From: Nisaea nitritireducens
GTDB lineage: Bacteria; Pseudomonadota; Alphaproteobacteria; Thalassobaculales; Thalassobaculaceae
NCBI RefSeq assembly: GCF_014904795.1
Contig: NZ_JACZFS010000017.1
Coordinates: forward strand, 174,113-238,112
Reading direction: 5' to 3'
Length of the DNA: 64,000 nt
The position numbers and the translations under genes were made by a program. Under the pieces are notes generated by a model that worked only from the letters and a program-made list of their open reading frames with translations, was not told the origin of the DNA and did no database searches. Of the stretch, positions 17,126-25,784 are shown piece after piece (position 1 is the first letter of the stretch; every line of letters begins with the position of its first letter).

Positions 17126-17794
17126 CTAGGACGGAAGCTTGTCGACCATGCGGTCCCGCCAAGCCTTCGCCGGTTTGGCCACGATATCCGGACGGCAGAG
17201 TTCCTCGAGCGAACAGGCCCGACAACGCTCGCGCTTCAAGGTCGGCGGCGGCGTCCGGCCGAGGTCGAGAATCTCCGCGAACGCCGCGATCGTCTCCTCG
17301 GTTAGCCCGCGCAAATCGTCATCGACCGGAACGACGACCCGCCGTTTCGTTCCGGCGTAGAACAACGCTCCCTCCGGCACCGGTATGCCGGTCATCTCCT
17401 CGAGACAGAAGGCCTGGGCGCAGAGCTGCACCTCGTCGGCCCGGTGCCGCTTCGGCTTGCCCCGCTTGTACTCGATCGGATAGGGCACCTCGCGACCGTC
17501 CGCGTCCGGATGGAACTCAACGACATCGGCGATGCCGGAAATGTTGAGCCGCCGGCACGACAGCGGCAAAGCCATGACCCGACGCAGGCCGGCGGCCTTG
17601 CGGCTACCGCCCTTGTCCGCCACGGCATGCAGAACCTGCCCCTCCGCTGTGAACCGGTTTTCCGCCCAAAGCCGCTCCAGATGGATGAGCGCCGCCTGAC
17701 GCAGGCAGTAAACCGCATGTTGCAGGGCGGAGAGGGGAATGGGCTCGCCCGCTCCCTTCTGCGTCCCCGCAGCGGCCGATACCATCTTCCACAC
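17126..17794 (-). CDS. cas4: CRISPR-associated exonuclease Cas4 (type I-C)
   Basis: This 222-residue protein of the PD-(D/E)XK family trims prespacers and selects PAM-containing ends for Cas1-Cas2. Visible are 'HAVYCLRQAALIHLERLW' with the first Fe-S cysteine, 'LPYPIEYKRGKPKRH'-type nuclease core (YPIEYKRGK, with Glu and Lys), 'CAQAFCLEEMTGIPVPEGALFYAGTKRR', and the C-terminal cluster 'CRACSLEELC'. All four Fe-S cysteines seem present. It lies between cas7 and cas1, as in canonical I-C loci. Confidence 0.95.
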   Translation of the reverse strand: MWKMVSAAAGTQKGAGEPIPLSALQHAVYCLRQAALIHLERLWAENRFTAEGQVLHAVADKGGSRKAAGLRRVMALPLSCRRLNISGIADVVEFHPDADGREVPYPIEYKRGKPKRHRADEVQLCAQAFCLEEMTGIPVPEGALFYAGTKRRVVVPVDDDLRGLTEETIAAFAEILDLGRTPPPTLKRERCRACSLEELCRPDIVAKPAKAWRDRMVDKLPS

Positions 17795-17805
17795 CCCTCC
17801 GGAGC

Positions 17806-18768
17806 CTACAACCCGCCGGGATAGTGGACTTCGACGCCGATGTCCTTCAGCCCGCTCTCGTCGACCTCGACCACATAATCGGAAAATTTCCGAGCCGGCG
17901 GCTCGTTGCCGATCCCCTTGTCATCTATCGCGCGGAATGCGCCATCGACATTGCGGCCGATCTTGACGCGGTCGAAAAGCACATGGGCCGGCGCATTGCC
18001 GAGCGCATTCTCATGCTTGAAGACGATCAGCTTGCGGGTCGCCATTTCCCCGCGCGCCGCCGAGCGGTCATGCTCGAACATGTTGCACAGCGCTTCCCAA
18101 AGGAGGTCGAGATCCGCCTGAGAGAAGCCCGTCCGCTCCGAGAACTTTGACGAAATGAAACCGTGCGCGACATAAAGCCCATAGGGCACGATATGCTTGC
18201 GGCCCATGGTGCGGTTATCGGTGCGGCCGTCGCCGTCCTCACCTTCGGCCTTCTGCTTCTTTTCCGCCTCGTTGGTAGCAGCCATCCTGGTGATCGTGAT
18301 TTCCAGCGGCATGATCGGCTCGACCGAGGTCGCAAAGGTGATCTGCACCGGCCCCCTGACCTGACCGCAATTGACGCCGGTCGACATGACGGCGCCGAAG
18401 GTCCGTACGTCGAAGAAGTTCAGGCACATGAAATCGCGGAGCTTGATCGCCTCTGCATCGTCCTTCGGGTTAAGCTTGGCGTCCTTGTCCACCTTCGGAT
18501 CGTCGGGTCGCAGCGCGCGATAGGCCTTGCGGTGCTGATCGTTGAGGATCGCACCGTCCTGCACGTAGATATGGAAGCCCTCCTCGCCGGCTCGGGCCAG
18601 CTCGACGTAATTCCGGATCTTGCGCTTGAGGCTGACATCGGAGACCTGCCCTTTGTTGGTCTCCGGATCGAGCCGCGGCAGATTCCCGGCGTCGGGATCA
18701 CCGTTCGGATTGCCGTTGGTCACCTCGAAGATCAGGGCGAAGTCGTAGCGATTGGCAAGGGGGCTCAT
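17806..18768 (-). CDS. cas7: Cascade backbone protein Cas7 (Csd2, type I-C)
   Basis: This 320-residue RAMP protein polymerises along the crRNA in the type I-C Cascade. Key stretches are 'RYDFALIFEVTNGNPNGDPDAGNLPR' (typical Csd2/Csh2 N-terminus), 'SDVSLKRKIRNYV', 'DVRTFGAVMS' and 'CGQVRGPVQITFATSVEPI', followed by 'MGRKHIVPYGLYVAHGFISSKFSERTGF'. The start overlaps the cas8c stop by 4 bases (ATGA), showing translational coupling. Confidence 0.96.
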   Translation of the reverse strand: MSPLANRYDFALIFEVTNGNPNGDPDAGNLPRLDPETNKGQVSDVSLKRKIRNYVELARAGEEGFHIYVQDGAILNDQHRKAYRALRPDDPKVDKDAKLNPKDDAEAIKLRDFMCLNFFDVRTFGAVMSTGVNCGQVRGPVQITFATSVEPIMPLEITITRMAATNEAEKKQKAEGEDGDGRTDNRTMGRKHIVPYGLYVAHGFISSKFSERTGFSQADLDLLWEALCNMFEHDRSAARGEMATRKLIVFKHENALGNAPAHVLFDRVKIGRNVDGAFRAIDDKGIGNEPPARKFSDYVVEVDESGLKDIGVEVHYPGGL

Positions 18769-20552
18769 TCAGCAATCTCCCGGTTGTCGGCGGTTTCGGC
18801 CGTTTTCTTGAAGAATTCGTTGCGCTGGTGGTAATAGCCGAGGCCGAACAGGGCCTGATCTTCGGAAGGTAGCGAAGCCGGAAACGGATCCTGATCCGGC
18901 GCCATCCGGTCCATGATCTCGCCGATCTGCTTTTCCAGATTGACCTTGAAACCGCGCGATTGCTTGCCGAGCTTGGACAGGTGATTGGCCGAGCCGCTCT
19001 CGAGCATCGCGAACACCTTCCGCGGCTGGGCCGAGGCGGAGCCGTAGAACTTGTCCTTGATCGTGGAGTTGACCTTGGAGCCTAGGGCCGCCCTCTGCAC
19101 CTGCTCATAAGTCGCGAACAGACGGCCGAGCAGGTACCCTTTGTTTGTATTGTCCGGGTCGAGAGCCACGGGAGCCTCCCTTTTGAAGTTTCGAATGAGC
19201 ACTGCTTTCAGGATGCCGATCCGCAGCGCGTTTACTTCGCCGTCGGCGCGGATGCGTGTGAGGACGCTCGACAACAACGTCAGTGGATACCGGCTGCCCG
19301 ACAGAATAGAGCGCATCCATTCCCCGGCGAGATTGGGCGGCACGTTCTCGCGTTTGCCTTGGACCGCCAGTTCGGACAGGTACCGCCATAAAGGCGGGTA
19401 TGCGTGGAGCGGCGGCGGCTCGATGCGCATCTCTTCGACGAACCGCTGATAGTTCCGGGTCAGTACGCCAAAGCGACCCTCGAAATAAAACCGGACCGAC
19501 AGCCTTGCGGCATTGGGCGCCAAGCCAAGAATGTGGAAACGCACATCCGCGTCCAATTCCGGCTCGACCTCCTTTAGGGGTTCCCCCTTGCGGATACGCT
19601 CCAACTGGATGCCGATCGACTTTGTCGCCTCCGCTGAGGCTTCTGTTGAATCAGACGTTTTATTGTCCGTTTCATTGTCGATTTTCGGATCCAGATAAGC
19701 TGCGGCCAGGCTTTCGGCGAGTTCCGCCGCTGCAGTGCTTGGCGCGTGCGCCCAGAATACGGTCGACGTATCGCCAATCTGCACCCGGTGACCGCTGTCA
19801 GGCTCCAGAAAGCGGTTGAGTGCGGAGGTATAGGCAAAGACCGCCGCATCGGAGACGGGCGCATTAGCGCCCTGTACATGGCCGTAGGAGCTGAAAGCGT
19901 CGAGGTTGAAGGAAACCAGCGCGGCACCGGAGGATTGCGCGCCCCACACCCCCTTGATCGAGTGATGCAGCCTCGCCACCGGTGCAAGATTGCCGCTCAC
20001 CAGGCAAATCTGCGCGGCTCCGGCGCCCTCGGCTGACACCTTCTCCCATAGGACCTTGGCCGCCGGCCGATCATGTAGCCGGGTATTCTGCAACCGATCG
20101 CTTTCCAGGGCGAACACAACATTCTGGTCTTTCATGGCCCCCGGCCAACCGGGCGGCGTGAAGTGCTCGGGCCTCCAGCTTTCCAGAAACCGGCGCAGCG
20201 CCAGCAATCCCGGATCCGTCGTCTCCTTCAGCATGTCGACATGGTGTGTCACGAAGGCTGCGTGCTCGGCGGCCGTGCGCTTGCCATCTCCGGCCGTCAC
20301 GCCCAACACATAGGCGGTCTTGTCCCAGAACGTGTTGGCGGCAATGTTCGATGCGCGCTTGACCGGCTGCGGCACCAACATCCTCCGGGGGCGCAGCTTG
20401 CTGCCTTTCCCGTCCCGCAAATCCACCACATGGGCGACCGAACCGTCTTCGTACAGCGAGATCAAAAAGCCGACTTGCTGCGGAGAGAATCCGATCGGCG
20501 GCGCATCGGGCATCCGTTCGTAAGCCTTCACCAGGGACGCGAGAATGCTCAT
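18765..20552 (-). CDS. cas8c: Cascade large subunit Cas8c (Csd1)
   Basis: This 595-residue subtype I-C signature protein handles PAM recognition and Cas3 recruitment. In I-C systems a Cas11 product can also be translated from an internal start near its 3' end. The N-terminus 'MSILASLVKAYERMPDAPPIGFSPQQVGFLISLYEDG' and 'GKGSKLRPRRMLVPQPVKRASNIAANTFWDKTAYVLG' are typical of Csd1. 'CLVSGNLAPVARLHHSIKGVWGAQSSGAALVSFN' and the C-terminal 'LFGLGYYHQRNEFFKK' also match the family. It overlaps cas5c and cas7 by 4 bases each. Confidence 0.96.
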   Translation of the reverse strand: MSILASLVKAYERMPDAPPIGFSPQQVGFLISLYEDGSVAHVVDLRDGKGSKLRPRRMLVPQPVKRASNIAANTFWDKTAYVLGVTAGDGKRTAAEHAAFVTHHVDMLKETTDPGLLALRRFLESWRPEHFTPPGWPGAMKDQNVVFALESDRLQNTRLHDRPAAKVLWEKVSAEGAGAAQICLVSGNLAPVARLHHSIKGVWGAQSSGAALVSFNLDAFSSYGHVQGANAPVSDAAVFAYTSALNRFLEPDSGHRVQIGDTSTVFWAHAPSTAAAELAESLAAAYLDPKIDNETDNKTSDSTEASAEATKSIGIQLERIRKGEPLKEVEPELDADVRFHILGLAPNAARLSVRFYFEGRFGVLTRNYQRFVEEMRIEPPPLHAYPPLWRYLSELAVQGKRENVPPNLAGEWMRSILSGSRYPLTLLSSVLTRIRADGEVNALRIGILKAVLIRNFKREAPVALDPDNTNKGYLLGRLFATYEQVQRAALGSKVNSTIKDKFYGSASAQPRKVFAMLESGSANHLSKLGKQSRGFKVNLEKQIGEIMDRMAPDQDPFPASLPSEDQALFGLGYYHQRNEFFKKTAETADNREIAE

Positions 20553-21217
20553 CGACGGATTTCCGGCGAATTTGGCCGAGGCACTTTGAGCACGCCACTC
20601 TCAAGAGCGGCCCGGAAAAACAGCGAGGGCCGATCCTTCGCGTGATGATCGATATCCCACAGCATGAAGCCCAGATCGCGGCTTTCGTCGATCGATGCCG
20701 GCAAGTCCGCATCGGGCGCAATCAGCTCGAAGTGGGCGGCGAACTCGCGGGTGCCGAGGCAGGGCTGATGAAAGCACTGACCGCGCCCGGCCCGCCGGTT
20801 GAAGGTATCGAGATGCTTTCCCTCATTGTCGTCCTCACCCGCCTTCTCCGTCAGCATGAAATTCGCTTCGATCACATAGGCGGGCTTGACCAGAACGGTC
20901 GAGGCGCGTTGCTGGCGATCCTCGTCGACTCGCAACTGGAGCCGCCCGAGGTCGCCGCGCTTCATGGCGCTCTTGATCTTGCCCGACAGGGCCTTGCTTC
21001 CGACCTCGTTGCGGCGGACCGACTGGAACCGGATCGGCTCCAGCACATGGATCGCATCCACAACCCAACGGATCGCCGGCTTCCAATGTATCGCCTCGAG
21101 AATGCCGCGCGCCGCCGACGGGGTCATTACGTCGTATGACACCCGCTCGACCTTCATCTCCGGTCGCGTGAAGCAGGCGTAATCACCCCAAACTTTTAAG
21201 CGAACTCCGTAGGCCAT
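20549..21217 (-). CDS. cas5c: Cas5c (Csd5/Cas5d), crRNA-processing endoribonuclease
   Basis: In type I-C, which lacks Cas6, Cas5 cuts the pre-crRNA and holds the 5' handle. The 222-residue product starts 'MAYGVRLKVWGDYACFTRPEMKVERVSYDVMTPSAARGILEAIHWKPAIRW', the classic Cas5d N-terminus including the conserved Tyr/Lys/His region. 'CFHQPCLGTREFAAHFELI' and 'DLGFMLWDIDH' follow. No cas6 is present in the locus, in agreement. It overlaps cas3 by one base and cas8c by four. Confidence 0.96.
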   Translation of the reverse strand: MAYGVRLKVWGDYACFTRPEMKVERVSYDVMTPSAARGILEAIHWKPAIRWVVDAIHVLEPIRFQSVRRNEVGSKALSGKIKSAMKRGDLGRLQLRVDEDRQQRASTVLVKPAYVIEANFMLTEKAGEDDNEGKHLDTFNRRAGRGQCFHQPCLGTREFAAHFELIAPDADLPASIDESRDLGFMLWDIDHHAKDRPSLFFRAALESGVLKVPRPNSPEIRR

Positions 21218-23475
21218 CAGATTATCATGCTCTCGATCGACAGGTAGTCAGCATCTTCCCAAATCAAACCAACCTCTTCCCGATACAAACTCTTGGAGTG
21301 CAACACCGCAAACTGATCCCCTCTCAAATCTGGCCGGATGAACGAGACATGGCCGTTCCGGACCATAAGGTCCCGTGCATTTAAAGGCATTTGAACGATA
21401 TAACTTTGCAACTTTTGTGCGATATTTCTAGAGGTTTTGCCGCCAAACTCTAGTTCGCCTACATATTTTTGCGGCGCCTCTTCGTTGGCGACGATCACGG
21501 GCACCATATCGCTTTCAACCATGCAAAAATCATCGGCTGCAGACCGGAACGCGAAATCGGTAAAGCCTCGCCGATCGAGTATGAACCTCTGCAAGATGCC
21601 CTTGCTGTCCAGTTGCTCGCCCAACCGCCAGTAAACCTCGGCGAAATAGTCCTTGATGGCGGCAAGCGACAGCAGATCCTCGTGCCGGGTCAGCATGCGC
21701 TGCATGTCGGCGACAAGGCTTCGGATCTCGGCCGGCGAGGAATAGTCGGGCGTCGAGAAAACCGACACGATGCTCTCCTCGACAAGGCGCTTGCCCTCGC
21801 GATTGCAGCGGCCCGCCGCCTGGATGATCGCGTCGAGCCCCGCCTCGGCTCGCAGGACCCGAGGAAAATCGACATCGACCCCCGCTTCGATCAGGCTGGT
21901 GGCGATCAGCCGACACGGCTTTTCGGTCTCCAGCCGGTCCCGCACGTCGGCAAGTATCCGGCGCCGGTGAGCGGCATACTGCCGGGTAGACAGATGCACC
22001 ACGCCCGGCAACCCCGCCTCCTCCGCCTCGCGGAAAAGCTCTAACGCATGCTTGCGGCTGTTGACGATCACCAGCACACGCGAGGCAACCTCGAGTTCTG
22101 TGAGCAGCGCCGCGTTGCTCATCGGTCCGGCACGAACGATCCGCGTACGCCTGAGCTTGTCGTTCAGCCTGTTCGGATCCGGCGCCAGTTCGCGCCCTTC
22201 CAGCGGCAGCCCGCCCTCAAGCTTGCGTTGGTCGAGCGCGGGCTGGGTCGCGGTGCACAGCACGATCGTGCAGCCGAAGTTCAGCGCCAGTTCGTCAAGC
22301 ATGCGCATGCAGGGTTTTAGCAGAGGCCGCGGGATCATCTGCGCCTCGTCCAGAATGATAACGCTGTTCGCGATGTTGTGGACCTTGCGTGCCCGAGAGG
22401 TCCGGGCGGCGAATAGGCTCTCGAACAGTTGCACATTGGTGGTGACGACGACTGGGGCCGCCCAATCCTCCATTGCCAGTTTCAGCTTATCTCGGCTCTC
22501 GTGGTACGCCTTGGGATCGAACCGCTCCTCGTCGATTGCCGAGTGGTGCTCCAGCACATTATCGTCACCCAAGATGCTACGGAAAATGTCGGCCGTTTGA
22601 TCGACGATCGAGGTAAACGGAATGGCATAGATGATCCTGGTGTGGCCATAAGTCCGCGCGTGATCTAGCGCGAACGCCAACGACGCTAGCGTTTTGCCGC
22701 CGCCGGTAGGGACGGTCAGGGTGAACAGCCCCGGCTCCCTCTGAGCACCTGCCCTAACATGTGTGAGAATATCCGCACGCAGTCGGTTGAGCGCGGTCGC
22801 ATTGCTGCTCCGGCTCTGCATATCGGTCTCGAACGATTGCAGGAATTTCGGCAGCAGTTCCTGTAGCGAAGGCCACATTCGATCGACCTGCCTACCCTCT
22901 AAGGCTGCGTAAAATGCCTCGGTATCTTTGAAATCGGCATCCACCAGGCAGGAAAAAATCATCCGCGTCACGACCGAAAGACGGAACGCAACCGCCTCCA
23001 GGTCCGGTCCTTTCGTAAGATTCGGCACCAACCTGGTCGCATCTATCGCGAGCTCTGATTTCCAGACAGGGTCGAGATCCGCGCCGAAACTCTCGACGCG
23101 GCGGTTGAGGCAGGCCGCCGTCTCGTTCAGGCGGTCCGGAAGGCCCGCATGGTGACCGGCGATACAGTAGGCGACCAGTTCCGCAACCCCCTTGTCGCGC
23201 CCGTTAGCCAAATCCCCCAACAGGATTGCAGCCCCGGCCGTAGAGTGATCGACCCTGATATCCGCGCCGGTCAGCCGCTTTTGGAACTCAGGTGTATATT
23301 TGCCGAGATCATGTAGCAGCCCGGCGAGACGGGCCGCTTCTTCTAATCCAAGCGGTGCTCCCATGCTTGCAGCTATTTCGGCAACTTGGGCCAAATGATC
23401 CTTTAAAATCTGCCAGTCACTCTTGTCGCCAGACGTGCCTGAGTGTGCATAAAACATTGGGTCATCCGAATTCAT
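21217..23475 (-). CDS. cas3: CRISPR-associated nuclease/helicase Cas3 (HD-DExH)
   Basis: This 752-residue effector nicks and unwinds target DNA after Cascade binding. The HD nuclease domain is N-terminal: 'LAGLLHDLGKYTPEFQKRL', 'VDHSTAGAAIL' and 'YCIAGHHAG'. The helicase follows: Walker A 'TVPTGGGKTLASLAFALDHA', the DExH-type box 'VIILDEAQMIPR', 'CTATQPALD', and motif VI-like 'AGRCNREG'. The frame stays open to 23574, but that extra 33 codons match the tail of an IS3-type transposase remnant. Met 23475 (MNSDDPMFYAHSG) or Met 23457 is therefore the likely start. Confidence 0.95.
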   Translation of the reverse strand: MNSDDPMFYAHSGTSGDKSDWQILKDHLAQVAEIAASMGAPLGLEEAARLAGLLHDLGKYTPEFQKRLTGADIRVDHSTAGAAILLGDLANGRDKGVAELVAYCIAGHHAGLPDRLNETAACLNRRVESFGADLDPVWKSELAIDATRLVPNLTKGPDLEAVAFRLSVVTRMIFSCLVDADFKDTEAFYAALEGRQVDRMWPSLQELLPKFLQSFETDMQSRSSNATALNRLRADILTHVRAGAQREPGLFTLTVPTGGGKTLASLAFALDHARTYGHTRIIYAIPFTSIVDQTADIFRSILGDDNVLEHHSAIDEERFDPKAYHESRDKLKLAMEDWAAPVVVTTNVQLFESLFAARTSRARKVHNIANSVIILDEAQMIPRPLLKPCMRMLDELALNFGCTIVLCTATQPALDQRKLEGGLPLEGRELAPDPNRLNDKLRRTRIVRAGPMSNAALLTELEVASRVLVIVNSRKHALELFREAEEAGLPGVVHLSTRQYAAHRRRILADVRDRLETEKPCRLIATSLIEAGVDVDFPRVLRAEAGLDAIIQAAGRCNREGKRLVEESIVSVFSTPDYSSPAEIRSLVADMQRMLTRHEDLLSLAAIKDYFAEVYWRLGEQLDSKGILQRFILDRRGFTDFAFRSAADDFCMVESDMVPVIVANEEAPQKYVGELEFGGKTSRNIAQKLQSYIVQMPLNARDLMVRNGHVSFIRPDLRGDQFAVLHSKSLYREEVGLIWEDADYLSIESMII

Positions 23476-23556
23476 TGACCTGAGTTCCGAGTTTCCTCCG
23501 GCTATTGGTAGGGTCCGGGCATCAATTGATGGCTTGTTGTTGATGTGATGGCAATC

Positions 23557-23730
23557 TCCGAAGGCGTTCTGCATCGGCTTGCCCAGCGCTGGGGCACCAT
23601 GTTGGTCAGTTCCGTGCCGTTGTGACTGACGATGGTCAGTTGAGGGGCTTCACGCTGTCAGATCAGTCCGTCAATCTCCCGTGCGACCCCTTGGCCTGAT
23701 CTGCTCTTCACTGAACCGGTTGCGCTTTAT
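23557..23730 (-). pseudogene. IS3-family transposase remnant abutting cas3
   Basis: Minus-strand fragments in different frames resemble IS3-family proteins. 'KRNRFSEEQI' (23701-23730) matches the usual OrfA N-terminus (RFSEEQI). 'LTIVSHNGTELTNMVPQRW' (about 23584-23641) matches the OrfB integrase core (usually DNGTELTSNAILRW), with Asp changed to His. 'GKPMQNAFG' (23557-23583) matches the downstream OrfB motif GKPMQNGF. The pieces are much closer together than in an intact element, so this is a deletion derivative. It lies directly 5' of cas3 and fills the apparent N-terminal extension of that frame. Confidence 0.7.
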
Positions 23731-24094
23731 GTAATTCGTCTCCACTCGGGTGACGGTCTCTATTCAAAATGGAGGAGTTTGCGAGGCTCAGGTTACAAGC
23801 TCGAGCGACCGCTTTGGGTCGAGTGTTGCCAGGATGAGGGGAGCCAAGCGTTCCGGAGAGACAGTCACCATTACACTGAATGGGCAACCGCATGGCGCCC
23901 ATCGATCGCATCCAGCATCGGACCCTTGTTGTCCTAGCAGTAGCGTCCTAGTACTCGGACTGATAGATCTCCTCCCGCCACATGCTTTGGCTTCTCTGCG
24001 TTTTATCGCTCTCCAGCCGTGCGTCAGGGCGCTGACACCGCTGCTTATTAACTGCTGTCGTCCAGAGGCAGGTTCTGCATAGTTGGTTCCTAGG
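23731..24094. other. Intergenic region upstream of the IS3 remnant
   Basis: No supported gene. It contains GCGACCGCTTTGGGTC near 23807, an inverted relative of the repeats that flank the SIR2 gene, and a plus-strand frame (23750-24082) without family character. A promoter for the cas operon could be here or inside the IS remnant. Confidence 0.35.
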
Positions 24095-24774
24095 CTATGC
24101 GTCCGGACGTGAGCATCCGGATAGATAAGAAATCAATTGTCTCCGAATGATTACGACGCGTTTAGCCTTCGGGGCGTCCCTTTTGTAGAAAAATATTGTT
24201 GAATTTAAGCTGGTTATTATTCTTAGATTGTCAATTTTTTCCCCGTCACCAGAAAAATCAAGTAAATATACAGTGAATTCACAAGTTAATTCTCGGAAAT
24301 TATCTACATTATATACATTTTTGGTCGAAGTTGCTATAATGTATGCATTTAATTGCGATCTATAGTGTAAAAAATTAATAGAAAAGTGCAAAAAAAATAG
24401 AACCGTCAAAATAAGAATATTGGTGATTATATAATAGAAGTATTTTTCGGGGAGAATTTTGTCAGTACAGTTTAATTTTATCGCAAAAAGCACGAAATTC
24501 ACCGTTAAAAAAATACTACAATAATGTAAAACATTGGCGAGCGCTCAATATTAGTAAAATTACTTTGTAAATATTCCAATCTTAGATTAAATATATTGAC
24601 GGCTGAAATAAAAAAGTCCGTTGGCTCGGTGTAGTTAAATATACTCACGCCGAACTCCTTTAAGATTGAGTACTGATACGACATTCCCAATAGCGAGGGC
24701 GTCACTGCTGCTGTCAGTATCGCGATAACCGGACCAAATTTTATATATTCAACCATAACCATTCCCCTTCGCAT
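24095..24774 (-). pseudogene. Membrane protein gene split by a T7 homopolymer
   Basis: Two minus-strand frames (24774-24505, 89 aa, and 24502-24095, 135 aa) meet at a run of seven T. With eight T the reading would pass through ('IIVVFF-LT-VNFVLFAIKLN') and give one protein of about 227 residues. The N-terminal half has a membrane segment and the motif 'SYQYSILKEFGVSIFNYTEPTDFF'. The second half has two more hydrophobic segments, including 'YYIITNILILTVLFFLHFSINFL', then a soluble tail. The region is much richer in A+T than its neighbours, pointing to foreign origin. It could be a pseudogene, phase-variable, or expressed by slippage. Confidence 0.65.
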
Positions 24775-25158
24775 TGCAGGAATCCATTTTTTTAAGGCGA
24801 GAATTTATCGCCTAATTTACGATGTCGTATAATGATAGGTAAACTTGTGTGTATCAATAATTGAAAATCAATATCTGTGTTCATTCATCCTGGAAGGATA
24901 CCAGCGAATGAGATCGCTAAATCATTAGTATATATACGAATTATCCATACTTTTCGAGAATCCATGTGCATCTTAAGGTTGTGCCAAGTATTAACATGGC
25001 GTGCATTAACAGATTGAGCGCATTCCACCATCCCTCATGGCGGCGGCGGTCATAATGGAAAGCCAGGTAGTTTGATGGTCGAGTGACGTTGCGACGGACA
25101 AATATGTTTTCAATTAATAATTGCTATCGGCAGTTTTAGCTGACAGGAATCAATTCAT
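24775..25158. other. AT-rich intergenic region
   Basis: No convincing gene. It holds the hairpin AGGCGA...TCGCCT near 24796-24813. On the minus strand there is an open stretch of about 55 codons (roughly 25110-24947, '...NYLAFHYDRRRHEGWWNALNLLMHAMLIL...') with no start codon, possibly a gene remnant. The base composition resembles that of the adjacent split membrane-protein gene. Confidence 0.35.
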
Positions 25159-25194
25159 AGAACACCCCAGTCATACGAAAGGCTGGGGTGTTCT
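25159..25194 (-). terminator. Perfect 12-bp hairpin after the right small gene
   Basis: AGAACACCCCAG (25159-25170) and CTGGGGTGTTCT (25183-25194) are exact complements with a 12-base loop, 60 bp downstream of the 25254-25457 gene on its strand. The T tract is weak. The left copy of the gene has an equivalent hairpin. Confidence 0.55.
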
Positions 25195-25253
25195 AGCCAT
25201 GCCAACATCTTCGGCGTGACCGTCTTGGACAGGCTGCTTGATGAAGCGCAATA

Positions 25254-25457
25254 TCAATCGTCGTACTGCGTAAACTCTAGCACCGTTCCGTGTGATCGGA
25301 GATGTTCGAAGATCTGCCTGTAGCAGTGGAATGATAGGCCGAGACCGATCTCGACATCGTCTCTATAGAAGACCTCTTTTTGCAGGGTTTCGACTAGGGC
25401 CGATGGCGGATCACTCGGCATGTGGATGCAGTCAAGCTGGGCGACAGGTTTTTCCAT
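25254..25457 (-). CDS. Small conserved protein, right copy flanking the cargo
   Basis: This 67-residue protein starts at 25457 with a GGGGAG ribosome-binding site. It is about three-quarters identical to the first 63 residues of the 7949-8245 product, sharing 'DDVEIGLGLSFHCYR' and 'EHLRSHG', but stops earlier (FTQYDD). The nucleotide sequences, including the ribosome-binding region, are clearly homologous but diverged, so the duplication is old or the copies were acquired separately. The function is unknown. Confidence 0.7.
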   Translation of the reverse strand: MEKPVAQLDCIHMPSDPPSALVETLQKEVFYRDDVEIGLGLSFHCYRQIFEHLRSHGTVLEFTQYDD

Positions 25458-25784
25458 GTGAGGCTCCCCTTATATTGCTCCTTATGCCAACGGGAAGCAG
25501 AGGGGGTGTTTTAGCGAAACACATTATCAAATTAGTCGTATTTGGTGCGATGCAGCGCTATCGCACGCACTTGACTATAGGCTGCGGTCAACACGTCAAA
25601 TGCTTGCTAAAATCGCAGGCCCTACTTCTGCCTGGTGTCAAAGCGCGATCCCACCAATGGGCCAGAACATTTTGTTTCTCCGATGACCCGTATTTTGGTT
25701 ATCTGATCGAGTCCCGCTCAGTCTAAACGACCGCTTTGGGTTGAAAGCCACCATTGGGCTTTCGCGAACCCGTAGGCCCCGACT
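25458..25784. other. Intergenic junction between cargo and phage replication block
   Basis: No supported gene. It contains a 7-bp inverted repeat GTGCGAT/ATCGCAC (25545-25551 and 25560-25566) and another GACCGCTTTGGGT copy near 25730. It marks the right edge of the cargo. Confidence 0.4.

Noticed and set aside
23476..23574. N-terminal extension of cas3 (MQNAFGDCHH...)
   Set aside because: The extra residues match the IS3 OrfB motif GKPMQN and not Cas3; the HD domain begins after Met 23475/23457.
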